A stretch of 64,000 bases of DNA. It comes from Hevea brasiliensis (Eukaryota; Streptophyta; Magnoliopsida; Malpighiales; Euphorbiaceae). The notes beneath the pieces were generated by a model. It was not told the origin of the DNA. It made no database searches and was given only the letters and a program-made list of their open reading frames with translations. Below, piece by piece: positions 11,053 to 21,600 of this stretch. Both the position numbers and the translations under genes were made by a program. The stretch is from positions 44,293,593-44,357,592 of the forward strand of contig NC_079496.1 of assembly GCF_030052815.1 (NCBI RefSeq), read 5' to 3'. Position 1 is the first letter of the stretch, and every line of letters starts with the position of its first letter.

Positions 11053-11604
11053 CTACGTATTTGGATTTCTAGACCGAGGTTCTTTGGCCTGTATGACCAC
11101 TCCATTATTGTCATAATAGAGAGGAACTGCTGACTTAATGGAAGGAATTACTGCAAGTTTTGTCACGAACTTCTTTATCCAAACAGCCTCTTTTGCAGCA
11201 TCTGATGCAGTAATATACTTGGTCTCTGTAGTGGAATTAGCAGTCATTCTCTGTTTGGAACTCTTCCAAGTGACTGCACCTCCATTACAAATGAACACAT
11301 ACCTAGAGGTAGACTTTCTAACATCGATATCTGAATAAAAATCAGAATCAGTATAACCATCCAATTGCAAGTCACCACCTCCATAAATCAAGAATGAATC
11401 CTTAGTTCTTCTCAAGTACTTAAGGATATTCTTGACAACTATCCAATGTTCCAAACCTGAATTAGATTGAAACCTGCTAGTCAAACTAAAAGTATATGCG
11501 ATATCTGGCCTAGTACATAACATTGCATACATTAAACTTCCAATAGCCGAAGCATATGGAATCCTAGCTATTTTATCTCTTTCCTCTGGTGTCTTTGGAA
11601 ACAT
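11053..11604 (-). pseudogene. pol: Copia RT C-terminus and RNase H; RT catalytic core deleted
   Basis: The frame begins in the RT connection (CPKT-like start, then YASAIGSLMYAMLCTRPDIA) and runs into RNase H with GYTDSDF, DVRKSTS and WKSSKQ, ending near residues SAVPLYYDNNG. These are hallmark copia motifs in the right order. No YVDD or FLYG-type RT core occurs between the end of integrase and this segment: the integrase linker ends around 11630 and the connection starts at once. Roughly 1-1.5 kb of RT is therefore missing by comparison with intact copia elements. The product could not reverse transcribe. Confidence 0.85.
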
Positions 11605-11619
11605 CTCTATTTGCCTTCC

Positions 11620-12560
11620 TTTGCCTCCTTCTTAAATAAATTATTTGTTCAAAAAATATGACAACTCTGCTTATCATAACCTTTTGTGATGTAGGCAAAT
11701 AAAAATAATATCCAAAACTTTCTTTTGGATATCCAACAAATCGACCTTTTTCTGATCTGATTTCCAATTTATCAGTGTTTAGCTTTTTAATATAAGCTGG
11801 ACAATCTCAAATCTTAACATGCTTAAGACTTGGTTTTCTTCAATGCCATATCTCATAAGGTGTGGAAGAGACTGATTTTGATGGAATCCTATTCAGAATA
11901 TGCAAAGCTGATTCTAATGCAAATCCCCAAAAGGAGATTGGCATATTAGTATAGCTCATCATACTTCATACCATATCTAATAAGTTACGATTTCTCCTTT
12001 CAGGTACACCTTTCAGTTGTGGCATTCCTAGGGGAGTCAGTTGGGAGATAATGCCATGCTCTTTCAAGTATTCATCAAATTCAGTACTTAAGTATTCACC
12101 TCCATGATCTGACCGAAGAGTTTTAATACTTTTTTCTGTTTGATTTTCTACTTCACATTTAAATTCTTTAAACTTTTCAAAGGATTCATGTTTGTATTTC
12201 ATCAAAGACAAATACCAAAACCTTGATTTATCATCAGTAAAGGTAATAAAGTAATGAAAACCGCCTCTAGCTATTTCCTTAAATGGACCACATACATCAC
12301 TATGTATCAATTCCAAAATATTTTCAGCTCTTAACCCTTGTCCAACAGAAGGTGATCTAGTCATTTTGCCTTGAAGGCAGGATTCACAAGTTGGAGTAGG
12401 TTCATAACCCAATGAGGATAAAATCCCTATTTTCTCCAGCTTTGCAATCCTATCTTCTGCAACATGACTTAATCTTAAGTGCCAAATATATTTTGAACTT
12501 TAGTTGATTTTCATCATGGCATTACATTCATTTAGAATGCTTGCATTAGATTTGTATTTA
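11620..12560 (-). pseudogene. pol: Copia integrase, broken
   Basis: Reading on the minus strand: a GAG-pre-integrase stretch (LRLSHVAED) near 12480, then a longer open section (12412-11966) with CESCLQGKMT, the first Asp in HSDVCGP, the second Asp in LRSDHGGEY and the Glu in GVPERRNR. Together these give the DDE triad of integrase. The C-terminal part continues as RFVGYPKES and related motifs to about 11630, through stops (for example a TAG in the former PYEIWH region near 11840). Integrase inserts the cDNA; this copy is interrupted and presumably inactive. Confidence 0.82.
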
Positions 12561-13518
12561 ACATTATTATCTAAATAATAAAGTCCATCATGCATATAAC
12601 CTGAGCCAACATATTTATTTCCAAAATAAATATTGCAAACATCATTTGTGAACTGAAATTCATAGCTACATGCAAAACATTATTTAGATACAAAACATGT
12701 CCATTCATGTATAAAGATTTAGATCCTATGGCTAAAGCTTCAACAGTTGAGCTAATGCCAACCTGGAGTCTAATATCTCGTGACTGCAAGCTGCTACTAC
12801 TTACTAGTTCCTGCATATTTTCCTGCATATCAAAAGTAATATGAGAACTAGCACCAGTATCTAAAACCCAAGCTGTAGATGAACTATAAGTATCATCAGA
12901 ATCTAAATAACAAGACACAGACATATCTTCTGAAGGTTAATCCTTCTTGTCCTTCAGAGAAGCAAAATACTTTAGGCAGTTCCTTTTTCAGTACCCATCC
13001 TTCTGGTAGTGGAAGCACTTTCCCTTGCCTTTGCATTAGATTTGTATTTAACATTATTATCTAAATAATAAAGTCCATCATGCATATAACCTGAGCCAAC
13101 ATATTTATTTCCAAAATAAATATTGCAAACATCATTTGTGAACTGAAATTCATAGCTACATGCAAAACATTATTTAGATACAAAACATGTCCATTCATGT
13201 ATAAAGATTTAGATCCTATGGCTAAAGCTTCAACAGTTGAGCTAATGCCAACCTGGAGTCTAATATCTCGTGACTGCAAGCTGCTACTACTTACTAGTTC
13301 CTGCATATTTTCCTGCATATCAAAAGTAATATGAGAACTAGCACAGTAGAAAAAAAAAATTTGTAGATGAACTATAAGTATCATCAGAATCTAAATAACA
13401 AGACACAGACATATCTTCTGAAGGTTAATCCTTCTTGTCCTTCAGAGAAGCAAAATACTTTAGGCAGTTCCTTTTTCAGTACCCATCCTTCTGGTAGTGG
13501 AAGCACTTTCCCTTGCCT
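12541..13518. repeat. 490-bp direct tandem duplication in the copia gag-protease junction
   Basis: Copy 1 is 12541-13030 and copy 2 is 13031-13518. They look identical by eye except for one patch: CACCAGTATCTAAAACCC at about 12852 is replaced by an A-run at about 13343. The unit covers the end of gag (zinc knuckle) and the protease. An old duplication would have accumulated scattered differences; instead the only damage is one patch, which suggests a very recent event or an assembly fault. Confidence 0.88.
12571..12924 (-). pseudogene. pol: Copia protease with DTGA active site
   Basis: The 117-residue frame contains WVLDTGASSHI near residues 19-29, the aspartic protease active site of copia polyproteins, followed by GSKSLYMNGHVLYLNNVLHV. 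The same segment occurs again just upstream (13061-13384) through a tandem duplication, so the polyprotein has a duplicated and shifted protease. In the second copy the DTG motif itself is lost in a garbled A-rich patch at about 13341-13362. Confidence 0.83.
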
Positions 13519-14275
13519 TTGTCCACTTCGGTCTTGCCCTTCTGTTTGGCTATCTTTTTGGAAGGTCCAGGAATTTAAGGTTTCTTATTCTTATTGCCCT
13601 TCTTCTTTTTAGACTTTCCGATAGAAGAAGAAGATGCAATCAAAGCCACCTCTTTTCCTTTATTGTCCGACATATTCTTTTGGGCAATAACCAGCATGTT
13701 AAGCAACCCAGCCAAAGTACACTCTTGCTTTGTCATATGGAAATTTGTCACAAAATTCCTAAATGACTTAGGCAGGATCAAGGATCGAATCACTCAGCTT
13801 GGAAATCCATGTGAAAATCAAGATGTTCCAGCTGCTCAATAAGCCGAATCATCTTGTGGATATGATCTCCTATATTCTGTCCCTCATATATCCTCATGCG
13901 AAATAGCTGTCTAGATATCTCATACATAGCATTCCTATTGTGCTCACCATACAACTCTTGCAGGTAAAGGAGGATCTCGCTTGCATTTTGCATATTTTCA
14001 TGTTGCTTTTGTAACTCATTAGTCATAGAAGCAAGCATGTAACATTTGGCTTTCATATCAAGCTCCTTCCATTTGTCCAAAGTGTCTAGTTCCTCTTGTG
14101 TGGCCTCTGGAGGCAAGGGACCAGGAACCTTTAAGTCTAAAACATATCCAATACGTTCTAGGTTTAGGACAAGTTTTAAATTTCTGAGCTAATCAGAAAG
14201 ATTAGGTCCCGTCAACCTATTTTGATAAAGTATGCTCGCAAGGATATTGGATGGTGGTGATTGTTGTGTGCTCAT
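13385..14275 (-). pseudogene. gag: Copia gag with degenerate zinc knuckle
   Basis: The probable start is the ATG at 14275 (minus). The frame is interrupted by a TAG near 14190 and by a stop after residue QAE at 13790, then continues in the same sense with LPKSFRNFVTNFHM and a Lys/Ser-rich tail. A former CCHC knuckle follows near 13480-13520 as CFHYQKDGYWKRNC, in which the second Cys and the His are both Tyr. A capsid-like helical region (LYGEHNRNAMYEISRQLF) lies around 13890-13950. Family and place upstream of protease identify it as copia gag. Confidence 0.78.
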
Positions 14276-15773
14276 TATTATCAGAAAAATTAACTGTAGA
14301 AAATAACTATATTAATGAGTAAATGTATCAAGTAATTAACCAAAATGATTATGGTCTTTTAATCAAATTAGTCCTCCCACTAACTTGACGAATCCTACAC
14401 TTACAAAGTAGGAAATGAAAATCCTAGTTGGATGGATTTCTAGTGGGTGATTAAATTCTTATAGTCTTATTGATCATCCTCAGGCACATCCATTATTGGA
14501 ATCACAATAAACTCTAAATGAGCAACTCCTTGCCCATCACATCTCATGTGGGGTTCAATCATTTATTTAGCCCTTAATGCTCAAAATCTCAGGCACATCC
14601 ATTATTGATTTATCTTGCATTAGTTAGTTAATCCCATTGAGCCAGTAATCATGCAAATAATTTTAATGTTCTCAAGCACATTCATTATTGGCCACCAACT
14701 ATTTACATATTTACAACATCTTATGCTTAACAATTATTCTTAAGAAAATCTCTTAAATAAATGCATCACATGCAAGTTTTTAAAATTTCCTAAAATAATT
14801 GCCTCAATGGAGGGCCATGATATAATTACCTTAATTATACCATTTCTAACTTAATCATTTGTTTGGAAGATTTTGTGGCCGACTTAATTACTATTATGGT
14901 CTCACTTTACACATTGTCCAATTGGCATGCATATATCATATACTTGCATACATTTATACACATCTCATGCATACATGGATAAATAAATAATAAGGTATGA
15001 TCATGGACTTTTTAAGGGATTCAATTCTAAGCCACGAAGAATTGAATTAGGGCATTCCTAGGTATATTTCATTCATTCATTTTACAAGAGTTGTTGAAGG
15101 AGTACATAATCAACACTTAATCTTGATTTCCTCCCACTGGTCCCACCAATGCTCTTGGCCTCTTTGTTCTTCTTGCAATCCAATTACATTGTTATCCTTG
15201 GCATACCAAGGTGAGTTTACAAGAATATGGACTTTAAAGTCCTCAAATAAATGAAATTACAATCTAAATTACTACAACAATTATAATACATGCCACTAAA
15301 ATAAAATTAATTATTTTACATCCCAAAGAAAAATTAAAGAAATGAATCCAATCACATTGGTCTTTTATTGTCCATGATCATCCATCATGCATATTAAAGT
15401 TTAACAATTAAATAAAATATATATACTAAAAATTAAATTGAATATCACATATTCAAACAAAATTAAATTTGAATCTCATTCAAATAATTTTAAATTTAGA
15501 AAACTTTTTCCAAATTTAATACCTTGAAACAATTTTCAAAAAAATAATTGTGTGATTAAAATTCGTTATTAAACAATTTAATTAGGTATGGGCTTAATTA
15601 TGGGCCTTAAGATATACAATAATTGCATAAAGGGCCCAAAAATCAAACACACCCTTAGGGCGTGTATCTTGCCCAAGCCGCCCCTCTTGAGCACCCAAAC
15701 AGTTTCAAATCAATCCAAATTTGATCCAATCACACAACTAAGACTCATAAACAATCTTAATGACAAATATAGT
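14276..15773 (-). other. Copia 5' leader, about 1.5 kb, noncoding, with a 20-nt motif three times
   Basis: Between the primer site and the gag start no reading frame has a recognisable domain. On the + strand CTCAGGCACATCCATTATTG occurs at 14479 and 14588, and again with two changes at 14671. The rest is AT-rich. A long leader is normal for many plant copia elements; the role of the repeats is unknown. Confidence 0.7.
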
Positions 15774-15786
15774 GGCTCTGATACCA
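15774..15786 (-). other. Copia primer-binding site
   Basis: The minus strand reads TGGTATCAGAGCC two bases from the 5' LTR end, complementary to initiator-Met tRNA. It fixes the boundary of the copia 5' LTR at about 15789. Confidence 0.87.
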
Positions 15787-15788
15787 AT

Positions 15789-16527
15789 TGAAGGAGTGGA
15801 AGTGTGGATTAAAGGGTATTAGAACCTTGAATTTCAAAAATAATTTCTAAGGTTACATGCACCATACCAAGTGCCTTATGATCCTAATTAATTTCCATTG
15901 CCCAACTGCATACCAAAACATATTTTACCATGCATTAAAATTTCATTTGCCATTAAAGATTGTAAATTAACATTTAATTCAATTAAACCCTAACTAAAAG
16001 AGGGATTTTTAGGTACTAACCTCTTGATGCACAATTGATGCAAATCCAGGATGTTCTTAGGACCCCAAATGTTGTCCCTCTAGTTTGTCCACCACAAGCA
16101 CACACCAAAGTTGTAATGGTAGCCCCTAGATTGGCTTCTCAAGCTTTGTCAACCAATTTTGAGATGGGGTTTATACTTTGTGAAGGTTGTATGAATGTAT
16201 TGAGAGTTAGAAACACTTTTTAATAATTTTAATTCAAGAGGAAATCAAAGTTTTTCCCTTGAATCAATTGAGAAATTGAAGAGGAGGGGAAGAGAGCATG
16301 TTGCCGTCCAACATAAGAGAAAAGAGAGAGGTGGCTGATTTTTCTTTTTAACTTTCCTTTATATACTTAAGTCAAACCCTAACTCTCTTGCCACATGTCA
16401 TCAAAAGATCCCATCTTGTTATTATTTGATTTAATCCTATAAAACTAAGTGTCAAGCTCCATTTAAATCATGACATGTGGTCTTCCATCATAGAAAGACA
16501 ACTGGCAAGATCATATGGTGCCATGTG
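15789..16527 (-). repeat. Copia 5' LTR, R/U5-side piece
   Basis: It starts TGAAGGAGTGG beside the primer site and ends GCCATGTG at 16527, where E4 begins. The LTR resumes at 60389 with the target duplicate atgta (here atgtg). The part from 16481 repeats 9448-9495 of the 3' LTR. Small frames at 16035 and 16475 are fortuitous. Confidence 0.87.
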
Positions 16528-16818
16528 TGCGACACCCCTTATCTATCTACAGTGTAGCCGAGCAAGATATGCCGCACAGTACGCCGGAACACCATATCTT
16601 ATTTCATATCAAGTTATCCTTCTTAATTTATTTATTATTCACCAAGTGCTAAATTTTACCAATTATATCATTTATTTACAACTTTGATTTATCTGAATTT
16701 TCCATAAATTTTTATAGAAATTTCGACAGAGTGCTGGCTGTAAATTACAAAAACAGTTCTTCTGAACCTGTTAAAAACACTTCCAATATGGTTTTCAAAT
16801 CCAGAACTCCAATTTACA
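16528..16818 (-). repeat. E4 3' LTR, outer piece
   Basis: It starts TGCGACACCCC, a C/T variant of the usual TGTGACACCCC end. It matches 54240-54525 of the 5' LTR and stops at TTACA, where E2 inserts. The LTR continues at 27854. Confidence 0.88.
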
Positions 16819-19800
16819 TGTAACACCCTCCCAGTAGCAATTTCGTACATTCTACTGTTCCGGTGACCGGTCGGTCCGGACAGCTAGAATGTCCGGAAAA
16901 ATATTTAAACTAAAGTCAGAAACCATAATTAACTCAAATATTAATAAGAAAAATTTAGTAAAAATTTTAGAAATAAAATACAACCAAGTTAAGCAGTAGG
17001 TGCCCTAGCGATGGGTAACCAGAGGGAAGTTGCGGTTCTCGCAACGAGGAGCCCTAGACCCGGGGAAAAATTCATAAAATAATTTTTGGGACTCCAGAGA
17101 AGAGTCATTGAGGTTCCTATGGCATTAGAATGCCAAGAAAATACCTAGAAAAATTTTTCAATCGGTACAGACAATTTTGACCCGTTAAGCCAAACGGAGG
17201 GCATTTTGGTCATTTCGCCTTCAGAGGTGATTTTTGGCCGACTTGTCCAGTTGAGTAAATAATTATTATGACACAAAATATGAATTAATATTTATGAGAA
17301 AATGATTAAAAATGAATGAAAGAAATAAAGAAAAGAAAAGAAATGAGATTTATATATATGATGTCATGATGACCTCAATTAAAAAAACTTCTAAACCAAT
17401 GAGGGATTAACAAATTTTACTAAGGCATAAGAGGGATACAAAATAAGACCAAATAATGAAAAAAAAAACTTACATCTTCTTCTTCATCTCCCATGGTCGG
17501 CACCCTTCCCATACCCCTTCCTCCATTGATGCTCAAATTGAGCTTTAAATCTTCCAACATCCAACCTTAAAATCCTAGGTCACCTTCACTAAAATTAATC
17601 TACACATCCTAAGGAAGCTTTAGGCAGCCAAAAGAGGAAGAAAGAAAGGAGTTTGGGTGGCTGAAAATTCTGCCACTTAAAGGTTAGTGCTATACTTTCA
17701 CTCTCACTCCTTTAATCCTTGCTAGAGCATCATTTTAAGTTAAGAAATTGTAAGAATTTGAAGTAAATCATATATGTTAGAGTATCTTCAATTTTCGGCA
17801 GCCCTAAGGAAGGATGAGTTTGATTGTTTAAATGAATTTAGAGTGGCTAGAAATAATGTTTAAGGTATGAATATGCATGGATGTTGAACTCGTGTGCTAA
17901 TTGAGGTTTATGGGTAAATTGAATTGGACATTAGGGTTTTGAGAAGTAAAAATTTACTTGGCTTATGAAACTATTAAAGAACACTCCAATGGTCAATTAG
18001 TGACCATTTGAGGTATGTTGACCATAATATGGACTGAAAAATAGCTTGGCAAAGAGAATGACTATGCTGCCTAGGGACAGCAGTAATGGTGACTGAGATT
18101 TCAGTCCAATTACACAGCCATAACTTTGGCTGTGTTGGTCCAATTGGTGTTTGGCCAATTGGACATGAAACTAGGCTTATAATGCCCCCTTTTTTCTGAA
18201 GAAACCATGCCCAAAAGACCAAAGCAAGAGGACCAAAAGTTGGCCCCAATCCGGACACCCTGCAACAGCACCTGCAGAAATGACCAAATGAACAGTGGCC
18301 ATAACTCACTGTAAATTTGGTCAATTGACCTGAAATTTTTACAGAAAAAAGTTAAGACATAGACAAACAACTTTCATGAAGGAACCTACCCCAAATTATG
18401 ACCATAACCAATTCAAAAATGCAATCACAGTCACTGTTCATGTTACTGTAGATGTGGTAATTTCTGCACAATGGGAATCCGGCCAGCTGTGGTCTTTGGG
18501 CCATCTCTGGAGCTACAAAACTCCAAATGGAGTGATTCAAAGAAGGAAATTCAACTAGACAAAATAAGGAACAACTTTCATGTTTGTCATTTCTTCAAAT
18601 TCTCACTGCAACAGTGCTTAATGGAACAGTAAACATATGCTTCAAAAACTGAAATTTTCTGCCCTCTTGGTTTTAAGTTAGAAATGGTAATGGTGACCAA
18701 TTCCAACAAGTTTTAAAGGCAAAATGTGGTATGTTGGGAGTGCCAAAACCAATGTACCTAATTTCTACCTAAAAGTCAACATATTAGTTGACCAAAGAGG
18801 TGAATAGTGACACCGAAATTTGAAATTCAAAGATTGAAGATTTTAAAAGTTTCAAATGCCCTAGTATACCTAACAAGATTGGTTTTGATAGTTTGGCATG
18901 CCAATAGGGTTCAATTAGCAGTACTGCACATGGCAACATGCCATTCCGTGATTTTATGGCTTTTAGCCATTCTAACTTTGTATTGAGACTTGGCCTTGTG
19001 CCTGATGTTATTACAGCTTATTAGCTGTTCTGTTGCACACCGGGGATGCATATGTGACCGATGGTGTGACGGCCCGAGGTACTAGGTACCCAGCGCCAGT
19101 TTACCCGTTATCCAGTCCAGTCGTCTAGTGTAGGTTACTTGGGCAACCAAATGAATGAAAGTGAACAAAGTTAATGAAATGATGGATATACCAATACCAA
19201 ACAAACAAATCATACACATTCTATACATATTTATTTTCTGCTATTTTCTTTTATTATATTATTGCACCACTAAGCATTATTGCTTAGCGCGTTGCTTTTG
19301 CCACGCAGCGTAGTACTGGAGATACAGATCGTGAGCCCAGTAGACCGCAGGTGGGTGAATCCATCCTCTGATTCTGCCAGTGTCCGTGTCACCTCAACCT
19401 GCGATTGCATTGGTAGGACACTAGGTGTCATTTTGGCATTCTGTAATAAATTTTTATTTTCTCATATGTAATTAAACTTGTGTAATGTATATTAATGTTC
19501 ATGTAAATTATGAAAATTTTATTTGTGAATGGAAAAGTAAATGTTTATTTGTGATTTATACTTGATTATCACATGTGATGGATGTTTGAGAAATGAAAAG
19601 GTTGTTGAGAACTGAAATTGAGAAATATTGTTGAGATTTTGGATATTGGACTTTGAGATGATGGAATACAAATATTGGAAGTGTTTTTAACAGGTTCCGA
19701 AGAACTGTTTTCTCCATTTTTAGCCAGTACTCCACCGGATTTTCTTTAAAATCTTCGGAACCTCAAATAAATAATACTTTTGATAAATGGCTAAAACAAA

Positions 19801-19922
19801 TTATATTTCATAAATTATATTCACAAGCATGGTATAAATTAATTAAGGTATATTAGAATGTGCCGGTACACCGTGTGGCATTACTTACTCGGGTATACTG
19901 TACACGGGTAAGGGGTGTCACA
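16819..19922 (+). repeat. E2 5' LTR
   Basis: It runs from TGTAACACCC to GGGGTGTCACA and is paired with 24753-27853. Modules beginning CATAACT are at 18119 and 18300, with a changed one at 18502. A palindrome in the second module has lost one arm (18284-18298). The double hairpin is at 19270-19306; the next 100 bp (19302-19410) is scrambled relative to the 3' LTR. Small frames inside are fortuitous. Confidence 0.93.
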
Positions 19923-19927
19923 TTTAG

Positions 19928-19939
19928 TGGTATCAGAGC
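19928..19939 (+). other. E2 primer-binding site
   Basis: TGGTATCAGAGC lies five bases after the LTR end, for initiator-Met tRNA priming. The 110-nt leader after it is shared with E3 (31886-32015), including GTCGAGGTGACACTAA. Confidence 0.92.
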
Positions 19940-20049
19940 ATGGTTTAGGCGTTTCTGGGCCTAGATTGAGTCCATACCATGCATTGCATTTGTAAGAGTC
20001 GAGGTGACACTAATGCAAATCTGTTTGTCTTTCTTATTTTGAATAGGAT

Positions 20050-21330
20050 ATGGATCCTTCATCTCAGAGAGCAGTCGAGGAGGAAGTGGAGAGTCATGCT
20101 CCACCTGCAGCAGCTGAGACTGGGGGTAGGGGAGAACCTACTCCACCAGCTCAAGCAGAGCCTGCTCAGCCTCCACAGGCCATGTTCCAACAATTGGCCG
20201 ACTTCTTTAGACAAATGGCCGTAGTAATGCCAGCACCACCACCACCACCAGCTCCACAGCAGAAATCACACCTGGAAAGGCTAAGAAAGTTTGGGGCGGT
20301 GGATTTCTTCGGCAAGAGAAAAGATGACTCTGTTGCAGCCGAGAATTGGTTGAACAGAACGGGCAGAGTCTTAAAACAACTCCACTGCACCCCAGAGCAA
20401 AACCTAGAGGCTGCCATATCCCTGTTGCAAGATGATGCCTACAAATGGTGGGACACTGTGTCCAGTGAAGTGCAGCCAGAAGCTGTAACTTGGGACTTCT
20501 TTCTCTCCGAGTTCAAGAAGAAATATGTGGGTACTGTATACCTGGAAGAGAGAAGAAGAGAGTTTATTAACCTGAGGCGAGATGACAGTATCGGTGGCGA
20601 ATATGAGAAGGAATTTGTTCGATTAAGCCGCTACGGAAGGGAGATAGTCCCTAATGAAGCTGAAAGATGTAAGAGATTTGAAGAGGGACTAAATGACAAC
20701 ATCAAGATCCAGCTCACTGCCTTGGAAATCACAGAATTTAGCAAGTTAGTGGAAGCTGCAATAAGGGTTGAAAAAGTAAGAATAAGTGAGCAGACCAGAA
20801 GGGAGAGACAGCAGAAGAGGGGCCCGGGTCAGTCTAGCTCATCTCCTGCACTTGGGAAGAAGTTCAGAGGTCCACCTGCACAGAGTTCAGGTCAGCCACA
20901 TGGTCAGGGTCAGTCTCAGGGGCCTAGGCCACAGTTCACCCCTAGGAGAGGTCAGACCACACTATCAGTGGGCAGCTCTCCAGGGATGGGGTTCAGGGGA
21001 CCAGCCCCAACATCTTCTGCATGTCCACCATGCGAAATGGCACAAGGGGGAGTGTTGGAGAGTGGCGGTGCTGCTTGAGATGTGGGTCAGCAGAGCATCG
21101 GTTGAAGAAGCGTCCCACGCAGAACTACTACATTTGCTCCAACACAAGCGAAAGACACGCTCTGCACTACGCAGAGGTAGAAAATCGCGAATCGACGCAG
21201 TGAGACCATCATAGAGGCTCGCATCCGAGCGGCAGAGAGGCGGATAATAGACCACTGCCGAAATTATGCCCCGAGAGCTCGGGAGGAGCAAGATGCCGGG
21301 CGTCATCGAGTGCGTTCTCCTCTACACTAC
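20050..21330 (+). pseudogene. gag: E2 gag, open for 342 codons, then frameshifted at the zinc knuckle
   Basis: The ATG at 20050 opens MDPSSQRAVEEE, an acidic and Pro/Gln-rich N-terminus, then a run of prolines near residues 59-66. The retrotransposon capsid domain spans roughly residues 75-240: LLQDDAYKWWDTV near 125, FFLSEFKKKYV near 150, RFEEGL near 217. A basic Gly/Gln/Ser-rich tail follows. The frame ends at 21078, but CLRCGSAEHRL continues in another frame at 21073. The expected fourth knuckle ligand is Arg instead of Cys, and the next 230 bp is CG-rich and matches the E4 gag end only in scraps. Gag forms the particle and binds RNA. Homologue: E4 52809-54111. Confidence 0.85.
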
Positions 21331-21600
21331 ACTGTGCATGCATTGGTGGATCCAGGATCCACTCATTCATACATCTGCATCAACTTACCCGTAGAAAGGG
21401 GATACTAGTAGGGAAAGTGACCAAGATATTCGGTCACTAATCCATTGGGCCACAGTGTAGTGGTGAACAAAGTATACAAGGGTTGCGTTAAGGATTCAGG
21501 GGTGTGAATTCTTGGCAGACCTGATTGAGTTGCCCTTCCACGAGTTTGACGTGATTTTGGGAATGGACTGGTTGTCACGTCATCAGGCAATAGTTGATTG
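21331..21600 (+). pseudogene. pol: E2 aspartic protease, interrupted
   Basis: VDPGSTHSYIC (catalytic triplet at about 21349-21357, DPG instead of the usual DTG/DSG, as in many plant gypsy elements) is in the gag frame. A TAG at 21406 ends it. The protease C-terminus, with [10 protein letters not shown] near 21450 and [10 protein letters not shown] near 21548, is in later frames, the last being the pol frame. E4 has the same order with an uninterrupted middle, so the damage here is specific to this copy. Confidence 0.8.

Noticed and set aside
15774..15786. tRNA gene
   Set aside because: Only the 12-13 nt complementary to a tRNA 3' end are present here and at the other primer sites; there is no cloverleaf.
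20166..20417. Minus-strand frames over E2 gag (also 20965-21306, 21583-21900, 24417-24760)
   Set aside because: Shadows of the gag and pol coding strand, without independent support.
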